Positions 1 to 5,386 of a DNA stretch of 5,533 nucleotides are shown here, one piece after another. Below the pieces are notes generated by a model. It was not told the origin of the DNA. It did no database searches and saw only the letters and a list, made by a program, of their open reading frames with translations. Location: the NCBI GenBank assembly GCA_021443065.1, contig JABUUR010000431.1:1-5533 (forward strand). The letters are read 5' to 3'. Position 1 is the first letter of the stretch; each line of letters opens with the position of its first letter. This stretch comes from Fibrobacter sp. (GTDB lineage Bacteria > Fibrobacterota > Fibrobacteria > Fibrobacterales > Fibrobacteraceae). The position numbers and the translations under genes were made by a program.

Positions 1-576
1 CCCGACAGCAGGGACCAATGCGCCGAGACCGAGGAAGGCGTATTGGTAGATGAAATGGGCTGCCGTATCGACAAGGACGGCGACGGTGTTTTCGACGACA
101 ACGACAAGTGCCCCAACACCCCCAAGGGAGCCCCCATCGACAGCCTGGGCTGCCCTCTGGATTCTGACGGCGACGGCATTGCCGACTGGTACGACCAGTG
201 CCCCGGTTCGTTCAAGAACGTGATGACCGACAGCAAGGGCTGCCCCATGAACGACCGTCTGAATTTCAACGCCATCGCCAGGCGGATCAAGTTCAAGACG
301 GATACCGTGTTTACAAACTCCAGTTACACGGCCTTGAACGACATTGTGGCGAATATGCGTCAGTACCCCATTGCCATGGAAATACAGTGCGCAGCGCCCC
401 ATAAGGCGTTGGCCGACGACCGGGCAAAGGCTATCTACAACTACCTGGAACACAAGGGCATTGCCGAAGAACGCTTGAAATACGAAGGTTTTGAAAAAAG
501 CCTCCCGAAATCGATTTCTACGGGCAAGGACGAAGCCGGCGGAATTCGACTGCTGCCGTTCACCCTGCAGGAATAA
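1..576 (+). CDS. TSP type-3 repeat / OmpA-like C-terminal domain protein, 5' end cut by window
   Basis: The frame is open to the left edge, so the start lies outside; 191 C-terminal residues are visible. Residues 1-82 hold three thrombospondin type-3-like calcium-binding units, seen as DKDGDGVFDDNDKCP and DSDGDGIADWYDQCP, with regularly spaced Cys pairs (C7/C21, C37/C51, C67/C81). Residues about 88-188 fit an OmpA-like peptidoglycan-associated fold: a strand IKFKTDTVF, a helix SYTALNDIVANMRQYP, then RAKAIYNYLEHKGIAEERLKY. In this family the domain usually anchors an outer-membrane protein to peptidoglycan. Here the GHTD motif reads QCAA and the terminal NRRVE is replaced by GGIRLLPF, so diaminopimelate binding is doubtful; only the Arg of the RA motif (R141) remains. 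The N-terminal part, probably a signal peptide and beta-barrel or other domain, is not visible. The family call is good; function beyond a structural envelope role is inference. Confidence 0.85.
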   Translation, partial: PDSRDQCAETEEGVLVDEMGCRIDKDGDGVFDDNDKCPNTPKGAPIDSLGCPLDSDGDGIADWYDQCPGSFKNVMTDSKGCPMNDRLNFNAIARRIKFKTDTVFTNSSYTALNDIVANMRQYPIAMEIQCAAPHKALADDRAKAIYNYLEHKGIAEERLKYEGFEKSLPKSISTGKDEAGGIRLLPFTLQE

Positions 577-587
577 ATTTTCTAAAT
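559..587 (+). promoter_or_regulatory. Candidate promoter for slyD
   Basis: TTCACC (559-564, 4/6 to TTGACA) is followed after 16 nt by TCTAAA (581-586, 4/6 to TATAAT), within TTTTCTAAATTG. The same TTTCTAWATTG shape recurs on the minus strand at 4981-4991. The -35 half would overlap the end of the upstream gene. No terminator hairpin is visible between the two genes, so readthrough into slyD is also possible. The assignment is weak and by eye. Confidence 0.3.
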
Positions 588-640
588 TGCAGAGTCAATT
601 TGAACAATATGGTTTCTATTACATTTAAAAAGGATTCCCT

Positions 641-1234
641 ATGAAGATTGCCGACAAGAGCGTAGTCCAGATGCACTACACCCTCACCTCCGACGAAGGA
701 GACGTTATCGACACCTCCGCAGGCCGCGAACCCCTCCAGTACATTCAGGGCATGCACATGATTGTGGTCGGTCTCGAAAAGGCCATGTACGACCACGAAG
801 TTGGCGACAAGTTCGATGTAAAGGTCATACCTTCCGAAGGTTACGGCGAATATGACGAACGCATGGTCCAGGAGGTGCCTGTCAGCGTTTTCCAGGGCGT
901 AGACAAGGTGGAGGCCGGCATGCAGTTTTACGCAAGCACTCCGGCAGGCCCCATGCCTATCCGCGTAAAGTCAGTCAACGGAGACAAGGCCGAAATTGAC
1001 GCCAACCACGAACTGGCCGGCAAGAACTTGAACTTCGCCATCGAAGTGGTGGACGTTCGCGAAGCCACCGCAGAAGACCTCGCCCCCTTCCAGCAGCACC
1101 AGTGCAAATGCGGCAAGGGCGACGGTTGCTGCCATGGCGAAGACGATGGTGAATGCGAATGCGGCGGAGAAGGCGAATGCAAGTGCGGTGGCGAGGGTCA
1201 CGGCGAAGGCGAATGCTGCTGCAAGAACAAGTAG
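641..1234 (+). CDS. slyD: FKBP-type peptidyl-prolyl cis-trans isomerase SlyD, with Cys-rich tail
   Basis: SlyD is a cytoplasmic prolyl isomerase and chaperone; in E. coli it also delivers nickel to hydrogenase maturation. The 197-residue length matches E. coli SlyD (196). Landmarks are the N-terminal FKBP half with VVQMHYTLTSDEGDVIDTS, the loop PLQYIQGMHMIVVGLEKAM and HEVGDKFDVKV. The insert-in-flap chaperone domain lies at roughly residues 70-125 (SEGYGEYDERMVQEVP through NGDKAEIDANHELAG), and the FKBP fold closes with LNFAIEVVDVREAT. The tail from residue 151 is rich in Cys, Gly and Glu: 11 Cys (CKC, CC, CEC, CKC, CCC) but only 3 His, whereas the E. coli tail is His-rich. No Cys occurs before residue 155. 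The ATG at 641 is set by AAGGA at 630-634 with a 6-nt spacer. The gene ends before a strong terminator, so it is last in its transcript. The family is secure; the metal bound by the tail is unknown. Confidence 0.95.
   Translation: MKIADKSVVQMHYTLTSDEGDVIDTSAGREPLQYIQGMHMIVVGLEKAMYDHEVGDKFDVKVIPSEGYGEYDERMVQEVPVSVFQGVDKVEAGMQFYASTPAGPMPIRVKSVNGDKAEIDANHELAGKNLNFAIEVVDVREATAEDLAPFQQHQCKCGKGDGCCHGEDDGECECGGEGECKCGGEGHGEGECCCKNK
1148..1195 (+). repeat. Two in-frame 24-nt tandem repeats in the slyD tail
   Basis: Two adjacent 24-nt units (1148-1171, 1172-1195) encode GECECGGE and GECKCGGE. They differ at a few positions, mostly synonymous, with one E-to-K change. A further partial echo, GEGECCC, follows. 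The pattern suggests the metal-binding tail grew by local duplication. Confidence 0.7.
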
Positions 1235-1307
1235 CACAGTGCAACCCGTCTGCATGAACTTGTAACACCATACAAACCGTCTGCCTAGCCGGCAGCCATC
1301 CTCATGC

Positions 1308-1341
1308 AAAAGACCTTGGCGACAAAGCCAAGGCCTTTTTT
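1308..1341. terminator. Bidirectional intrinsic terminator between slyD and the lipoprotein gene
   Basis: A perfect 7-bp stem CCTTGGC (1314-1320) / GCCAAGG (1327-1333) with loop GACAAA is extended, after one A-C mismatch, by AAAAG (1308-1312) pairing with CTTTT (1335-1339). A run of six T (1336-1341) follows on the + strand, and TCTTTT follows on the minus strand. It lies 74 nt after the slyD stop and 20 nt past the stop of the convergent lipoprotein gene, so it can serve both. Confidence 0.88.
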
Positions 1342-1360
1342 AGATTCATCTGCAAAATCG

Positions 1361-2587
1361 TTACTCGTACTGCGGGAGTGTCCAGACAGTGGGCATGACA
1401 GGTTCGTCGGGGTCGGAATGGTCGAACTCGAAGCCCACCTTGGGATCGAAGTCGCTAATGACGCCCTTTACATCCTGGGTGCACTTGGAGCCTTCCAAGC
1501 AGCCCGTAGCGTGCATGAACATCATGTCGCCGTAAATATCCCAGTATCCTTCCTTGGCCTGCTTGGTATCGCCGCCCTTGCGTGCATACACGGTGTAGGA
1601 ACCTTTGGAGGTGTATTCCAGGCTCCATTCCATGCCGCCGTCTACGGCCTCCCACTCGTTCACAAGGTCGCTTTTGGCGATGGCGTCGAACTTGAGTTCG
1701 GACTTTTCGCACTTGTTTTCAACATCTCCGTAGAAAGACAATGTGTAGTCATCGGGATTGACGAAGAAACTGGACAATGCGACCGTACGACCTTCGAAGA
1801 AACTGGGTTTCATCAGCAGGTAACTGCGATGGATGTCGTAGTAACCGGCGGACCAAGCCTCCACCTTTCCGTCGGACTTTGTTTCCAGGTAGTAGCGTCC
1901 TTCGTAGAAGGAGTAGACGTTCGTCTGGGAGCCGTTCTTGCAATTCAGGCGAAGTCCCTTCAAGTCCTCACTCTTGGACATCTTGGCGGGGTTGGTCTTG
2001 ACGTTTACGTTGGTCACCTTCTTGTAGGTCTTGCCCCCGTCCATGGAGTACTGCAAAGAGTCCTCGTCACTGACAACGAAGTTGATCGTGACACCTTCGC
2101 TTAACAGGGACTTCATGGAATCCAGCACGGAAGGACCGCTAAGCCCCATGATGGCAGCCGTGGAGGAGCTGAATTCAAGAACGCCGTCGTCGAAGTCGGA
2201 ACTTGTCACAATCCATGCGGTATCGGGCACCCAGAGGGAGAACAGGCCCAGCTTTGCACCCGTCGCCAGATAGATGTCGGTGCCGAACATCTCGCCCAGG
2301 GACATGTTCTTGCCCAGGTCTTCCAGGGTTGCCGCACGAGCCCCCTTGGGAATATCCACAGACGGACCCGACGAAGAAGAGTCGCCCTTGGAATCGGAAG
2401 AAGTAACATCCCCCTTGGAATCCGAGGACTTGTCCTTGGAAACGCTACTGGAACTTTTGTCGTTGTCGCCGTGCTCCACATTGGACTCGGAGGGCTTTTC
2501 GCTACAGGCGGACAGAGCCACCGAAACCAGGCTTGCCGCTGCTATGATTTTTGCGCAATTACATACTTTACGAAAATTCATATTCAT
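1361..2587 (-). CDS. Hypothetical secreted lipoprotein with Ser-rich linker and repeated C-terminal motif
   Basis: A 408-residue protein that I do not recognise as a named family. The N-terminus is a type II signal peptide: basic MNMNFRK, hydrophobic IIAAASLVSVAL, lipobox LSAC with lipidated Cys at residue 28. Residues 29-76 form a polar Ser/Lys/Asp linker containing SSDSKGD twice, of the kind common on Fibrobacter surface lipoproteins (family knowledge). The folded part, about 77-408, contains two similar stretches, GYYDIHRSYLLM (248-259) and GYWDIYGDMMFM (347-358), each followed by a Cys- or Phe-containing turn ending in EG. This suggests an internally duplicated beta-rich, perhaps lipocalin-like, fold. 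The ATG at 2587 is preferred to a GTG at 2593 because AAAGGTGG sits just upstream of it. The gene lies 66 nt after the epimerase and ends at the shared terminator. Lipoprotein status is firm; function is unknown. Confidence 0.85.
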   Translation of the reverse strand: MNMNFRKVCNCAKIIAAASLVSVALSACSEKPSESNVEHGDNDKSSSSVSKDKSSDSKGDVTSSDSKGDSSSSGPSVDIPKGARAATLEDLGKNMSLGEMFGTDIYLATGAKLGLFSLWVPDTAWIVTSSDFDDGVLEFSSSTAAIMGLSGPSVLDSMKSLLSEGVTINFVVSDEDSLQYSMDGGKTYKKVTNVNVKTNPAKMSKSEDLKGLRLNCKNGSQTNVYSFYEGRYYLETKSDGKVEAWSAGYYDIHRSYLLMKPSFFEGRTVALSSFFVNPDDYTLSFYGDVENKCEKSELKFDAIAKSDLVNEWEAVDGGMEWSLEYTSKGSYTVYARKGGDTKQAKEGYWDIYGDMMFMHATGCLEGSKCTQDVKGVISDFDPKVGFEFDHSDPDEPVMPTVWTLPQYE

Positions 2588-2594
2588 AACCACC

Positions 2595-2644
2595 TTTATT
2601 TATGAATAAACCTATGAAAAATATAAGTATTCTGCTTAAATATA
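2595..2644 (-). promoter_or_regulatory. AT-rich leader of the lipoprotein gene with candidate -10 elements
   Basis: On the minus strand two -10-like elements occur, TATATT (2644-2639) and TTATAT (2626-2621), neither with a convincing -35. An inverted repeat TTTATT / AATAAA (2595-2600, 2605-2610) lies right before the Shine-Dalgarno. No GC-rich hairpin ends the epimerase transcript here, so readthrough from upstream is also possible. Confidence 0.3.
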
Positions 2645-2653
2645 TCTTATTTG

Positions 2654-3532
2654 CTACAAAGGTGCAGAAGGTTGGTAATTTAAATCACGAAAAGCTGCAT
2701 CTATGGAGGGATTGGCGTCGTAAAGGAACCCGGCAAGAGCCTGCTCTGCGGTGACGGGCCTGCCGCCAATCCAACTTTTAAGTACCGCAAGTTTTCGTGA
2801 AATCCACCAAGGAACAGGAACCATGAGGTGGCGCATGCCGTTTTGACGCAAGACCGCCTTTGCCATTTCGGCCATGGTCATAGTCCTGGAGCCCGCCAGG
2901 GCGTATGTCTTACCCACGGCGTTCTCGGAAAGACCAGCAGAAGCAATCCCCTGCACCAGGTCCACGCTGCGGACGGGGCGTTTGAGGCACTTGCCCCCGC
3001 CGGGCATGAAATACACCGGAAACTTTTTGACGTAACTTGCAAACATGTTGTATTCCACCCCGCCACCATGGCCAATGACCAGCGTTGGGCGCACGATGGT
3101 CCACGAAAGTCCCTTGACCTCCCCTGCACTTTTGACAATGGACTCCCCCTTCAGTTTACTTTGTCCGTACTCCGTAAGCACAGGATAGGTGACGGAAATG
3201 CTTGAAACATAGAGAAAACGGGATACCCCGGCCTTGACGGCCGCATCCACCACATTCCGGGTACCCTCGCCGTTGATCTTGTCGAAGGAACCTTTTTGAG
3301 TCGAAAGAAGGATTGCCGCCAGATGGAAAACCACGTCCACACCCTTGAAGGCATCCTGGAGGGTTTCTGCCTGGGTGACATCCCCATAGAAGACTTCTAC
3401 CTCCGGGGGCAACGAGCCAGCCAGAGTATCGCCTGGAAGCGTAAGCACGCGAACACACACACCGCGCGACATAAGCTCCCGACACAGCGCCCTCCCTACG
3501 ACGCCGGCACCACCAGTCACCAAAGCAAGCAT
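2654..3532 (-). CDS. NAD(P)-dependent epimerase/dehydratase family protein (atypical SDR)
   Basis: A 292-residue extended/atypical short-chain dehydrogenase/reductase. The N-terminal Rossmann fold has the dinucleotide motif TGGAGVVG (6-13), an acidic GDV at 50-52, and HLAA at 70-73. The catalytic set is Ser 110/111 in YVSSIS, Tyr122 and Lys126 in YGQSK, followed by the characteristic IVRPTLVIG (147-154) and the VRSVDLVQGI segment (187-196). The C-terminal part (PVTAEQALAGFL ... LNYQP) matches the substrate-side end of this family. Candidate substrates include nucleotide sugars, sterol-like or isoprenoid compounds, or a quinone-linked role as in NDUFA9-like members; the sequence does not decide. 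It starts 2 nt after the dnaA stop (TAG-CA-ATG), with GGAAG inside the end of dnaA as ribosome binding site, so the two genes are probably co-transcribed and translationally coupled. Confidence 0.92.
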   Translation of the reverse strand: MLALVTGGAGVVGRALCRELMSRGVCVRVLTLPGDTLAGSLPPEVEVFYGDVTQAETLQDAFKGVDVVFHLAAILLSTQKGSFDKINGEGTRNVVDAAVKAGVSRFLYVSSISVTYPVLTEYGQSKLKGESIVKSAGEVKGLSWTIVRPTLVIGHGGGVEYNMFASYVKKFPVYFMPGGGKCLKRPVRSVDLVQGIASAGLSENAVGKTYALAGSRTMTMAEMAKAVLRQNGMRHLMVPVPWWISRKLAVLKSWIGGRPVTAEQALAGFLYDANPSIDAAFRDLNYQPSAPL

Positions 3533-3534
3533 TG

Positions 3535-5004
3535 CTAGGCTTCCAGCAAATACTGGATATCCTGAACCTTTTGCATAAGGCTCTCGTCTTTATCCATTTG
3601 CTTTTTAAGAGACTGAATGGCGGCGATAACTGTGGCGTAGTCTCGATTGAACATTGCTCCGATATTGGACAAGGATTCCGTAGTCATTTCGCGGCAAAGA
3701 TACATGGCCACCTTGCGAGGCAGAGACGCCTTGAGGTCTTGACGCTTGCTCTCCAGCACCACCGTGTCTACGCCGAACTCTGCGGCAACGACTTCTGAAA
3801 TGCCCTTGGGGGTGATTTCTCCCGTGGTGGAGGTATCGTTGTTGCCCAGCAGCCGCTTGACCGTAGGCAAATCCAGATTCTGCTGGCAAAGATCGTTCAT
3901 TGCCCCCAAGGTCACCAGGATGCCTTCGATGATGCGGAAATTTTGACGTGGAGGAATGGAAAGGTAGCGGTAAATTTCTTCGCGGTCTCGGTCCACAAAG
4001 GGGATGTCCACGGATTTCTGCTGGATCAGGCGCATTCTCGTATTGAAATCCGGTTCGTCAAGCCCCACGGCGACGCAGGAATCCAAGGGAGCCAGCAACT
4101 TGGAAGATATGCAGGGAACGCCGGCGTTTACCTTGCTCTTGAAATCCGCTTCGTCAACGGCGCGAGTGAACGAGGAAGGATGGCGGTCGCAGGAGATGAC
4201 CACCTGTTTGCCCTGGCTGCGGAGATGGCGGATCAAAATTGCCAAGCGTTCCTGGGTGGTAACACCCTTTTCAATAAGTTGGATGTCGTCCAGCAAAAGG
4301 ATGTCGCAATTTTCGTACTTGTCCTGAAAGGCCTGGGCCAGTTCGCGCACATTGCCGGTCTTGAACTTGAGGGCCTTTGCAACGGCTGTGGCATCGCGAA
4401 GGAAATCGTAGGCGTGGCAGTACACGATGCGGGACTGGGGCTTGGTCTTGTAAATTTTCGAAGCAATGGACTGGAGCAAGTGGGTTTTGCCCAGTCCGGA
4501 CTTGCCGTAAACAAACAGCGGGTTCAAATCCGGGTCGCCGGGATTTTCGGATACGGCCTTGCAGGCCCTGAGCGCGGTAGAATTGCAGGAGCCCTCGATA
4601 AACTTTTCGAAGGTGTAGCCGGCATAAAGCTTGAGCCTGGGCCTTGGGGCGGCCTTGGGCCTGGTACGGGCAGCGGCAGGCACCACGGGGGCGGCAGGCG
4701 CGGAGAACTTGACCTCGGGAACAGATTCGGAGGGGGCTACCTGACGGATCTGGTAATCCTTGAACTCGGAACCGAAAACGGCAGAAAAAGACTTGCGCAA
4801 GATGGCGCCGTAATGGACATTCACCCAATTTTGACGCAATTCGTCGGGCACGGTAAGCATGGCGTAGCCATCGCAAATTCCCTCGAAACCGACGGTTTCA
4901 AGAATGGTAAGCCCAAAATAATCGTTACATTCGGAACGGACAAGTGACAGCACCGATTCCCACGGTGATGCAACCAAATTCAATATAGAAACAGTGTTGG
5001 ACAC
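3535..5004 (-). CDS. dnaA: DnaA-family replication initiator homologue with divergent box VII
   Basis: DnaA is the AAA+ ATPase that binds and opens the replication origin. This 489-residue protein shows all four domains: domain I (about 15-78, WESVLSLV ... LRQNWVNVHY), an Ala/Pro-rich linker (about 90-125), an AAA+ core from YAGYTFEKFIEG (127-138), and domain IV (about 396-489). Walker A is GKSGLGKTH (167-175), Walker B DILLLDD (234-240), sensor I VVISCDR (268-274), and the sensor II Arg is R357 in NFRIIEG. Unusual features: box VII reads KLLAPLDSC (302-310) where E. coli has RLKSRFGWG, so the arginine finger position is Pro306. About 17 extra residues precede it. The domain IV signature is NRDYATV instead of GGRDHTTV. 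The start is GTG at 5004 with no clear Shine-Dalgarno; later TTG codons (4983, 4977) also fit. dnaN does not follow. The family is certain; whether this is the main initiator or a paralogue is open. Confidence 0.9.
   Translation of the reverse strand: MSNTVSILNLVASPWESVLSLVRSECNDYFGLTILETVGFEGICDGYAMLTVPDELRQNWVNVHYGAILRKSFSAVFGSEFKDYQIRQVAPSESVPEVKFSAPAAPVVPAAARTRPKAAPRPRLKLYAGYTFEKFIEGSCNSTALRACKAVSENPGDPDLNPLFVYGKSGLGKTHLLQSIASKIYKTKPQSRIVYCHAYDFLRDATAVAKALKFKTGNVRELAQAFQDKYENCDILLLDDIQLIEKGVTTQERLAILIRHLRSQGKQVVISCDRHPSSFTRAVDEADFKSKVNAGVPCISSKLLAPLDSCVAVGLDEPDFNTRMRLIQQKSVDIPFVDRDREEIYRYLSIPPRQNFRIIEGILVTLGAMNDLCQQNLDLPTVKRLLGNNDTSTTGEITPKGISEVVAAEFGVDTVVLESKRQDLKASLPRKVAMYLCREMTTESLSNIGAMFNRDYATVIAAIQSLKKQMDKDESLMQKVQDIQYLLEA
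4981..4991 (-). promoter_or_regulatory. Promoter-like TTTCTATATTG inside the annotated dnaA N-terminus
   Basis: On the minus strand the sequence reads TTTCTATATTG, with TATATT (4987-4982) as a good -10 hexamer. It resembles TTTTCTAAATTG before slyD. No -35 hexamer is evident at 16-18 nt. If active, transcription would start within the first codons of the GTG-initiated frame and the true start would be further in. Confidence 0.25.
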
Positions 5005-5078
5005 AAAAAACCAAGCAAGAAGGTGAGTAAAGAGACTCGTAAAAGTTAAGTAAAGCTATTCAAAAGAGTTACAACTTT

Positions 5079-5087
5079 TTTGGATAA
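5079..5087 (-). promoter_or_regulatory. DnaA-box-like site
   Basis: The minus strand reads TTATCCAAA, 8/9 to the consensus TTATCCACA. It lies 75 nt upstream of the dnaA start, where DnaA autoregulation sites are often found. A single 9-mer with one mismatch can arise by chance in AT-rich DNA, and the divergent domain IV of the local DnaA may prefer another sequence. Confidence 0.35.
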
Positions 5088-5089
5088 AC

Positions 5090-5135
5090 TTTATTTTTGT
5101 CGATTTCAAGCAAAAAACGCCAATTTATTTTTGTC
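5090..5135. repeat. 12-bp direct repeat TTTATTTTTGTC, 34-bp period
   Basis: TTTATTTTTGTC occurs exactly at 5090-5101 and 5124-5135. The 34-bp period is close to three helical turns, which would put both copies on nearly the same face of the DNA. It sits between dnaA and the DNA to its right and directly adjoins the DnaA-box-like site. Confidence 0.6.
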
Positions 5136-5204
5136 CCCACTTTGTGTCCCTGACTATACAGTTACTCACGCTTTTAATCACTGTTGAATCAAGGAACCAT
5201 CCCT

Positions 5205-5381
5205 ATGAATTTCACAACTTATCAACGGAAAAATTTTAAGCTAGGGCTTGACAAAAAGATACCATTTGTTTTAACACAAAAAACTTGCAAAAAACATACG
5301 GAGATACGCAAAAAAAGCCATTTTGGGGAAATTTCGATGAAATTTTGGGGTAAATCGTTGTTGTTCAAACAGATAGGATGA
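5205..5381 (+). CDS. Doubtful small basic ORF, 58 aa
   Basis: ATG at 5205 is preceded by AAGGA (5191-5195), and the string CCCTATGAA around the start is the same as at the slyD start, which is the only support for translation. The product is Lys-rich (QRKNFKLGLDKK, CKKHTEIRKK) as expected of any AT-rich frame, has no signal peptide or membrane segment, and I recognise no family. A TTGACA promoter, a 17-bp palindrome and direct repeats lie inside it, which argues for non-coding regulatory DNA. It ends 5 nt before the palindromic repeat cluster. Confidence 0.2.
   Translation: MNFTTYQRKNFKLGLDKKIPFVLTQKTCKKHTEIRKKSHFGEISMKFWGKSLLFKQIG
5248..5275 (+). promoter_or_regulatory. Sigma70-like promoter reading right
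   Basis: A perfect TTGACA (5248-5253) is followed after 16 nt by TTTAAC (5270-5275, 4/6 to TATAAT). Transcription would run into the palindrome, the repeat cluster and beyond the window. No gene start is visible downstream within the window. Confidence 0.35.
5320..5350. repeat. 17-bp palindrome framed by two ATTTTGGGG repeats
   Basis: AAATTTC (5329-5335) and GAAATTT (5339-5345) form perfect 7-bp arms around GAT. ATTTTGGGG occurs at 5320-5328 and 5342-5350, a 22-bp period (about two helical turns). It has the look of an operator for a dimeric regulator, located 45 nt downstream of the TTTAAC -10 element. Confidence 0.5.
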
Positions 5382-5386
5382 TGCAA

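Larger units (their letters stand above)
5005..5386. other. AT-rich region upstream of dnaA; possible regulatory or origin DNA
   Basis: This stretch of about 380 nt is far richer in A and T than the flanking genes. It contains one near-consensus DnaA box, weaker box-like sites (TTGTCCCCA at 5131, TTATCAACG at 5219, each 7/9), direct repeats, a palindrome and a TTGACA promoter. Its position upstream of dnaA fits promoter or origin DNA, but the clear cluster of DnaA boxes expected of a typical oriC is absent. One doubtful 58-codon frame lies within it. Confidence 0.4.

Noticed and set aside
1281..1295. Small hairpin CTGCC-TAGCC-GGCAG as a second terminator
   Set aside because: The stem is only 5 bp and has no T run; the stronger hairpin at 1308-1341 explains termination.
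971..1309. 112-codon minus-strand frame with hydrophobic Ala/Phe/Val runs
   Set aside because: The apparent membrane segments are the complement of the Cys/Gly/Glu-rich slyD tail, and no promoter or ribosome binding site supports it.
1304..2104. 266-codon + strand frame
   Set aside because: It is antisense to the lipoprotein gene and begins inside the terminator hairpin; a shadow frame.
2588..2593. GTG at 2593 as lipoprotein start
   Set aside because: It overlaps the ribosome binding site; the ATG at 2587 is correctly spaced from AAAGG.
3943..4947. 334-codon open frame on the + strand
   Set aside because: It is fully antisense to dnaA, whose protein has clear AAA+ motifs. The product is Gly-rich with no family likeness, and there is no ribosome binding site; it is a codon-bias shadow.
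5005..5386. Typical oriC
   Set aside because: Only one 8/9 DnaA box and a few 7/9 matches are present, with no convincing box cluster or DnaA-trio run, so it is kept as a possibility and not called as an origin.
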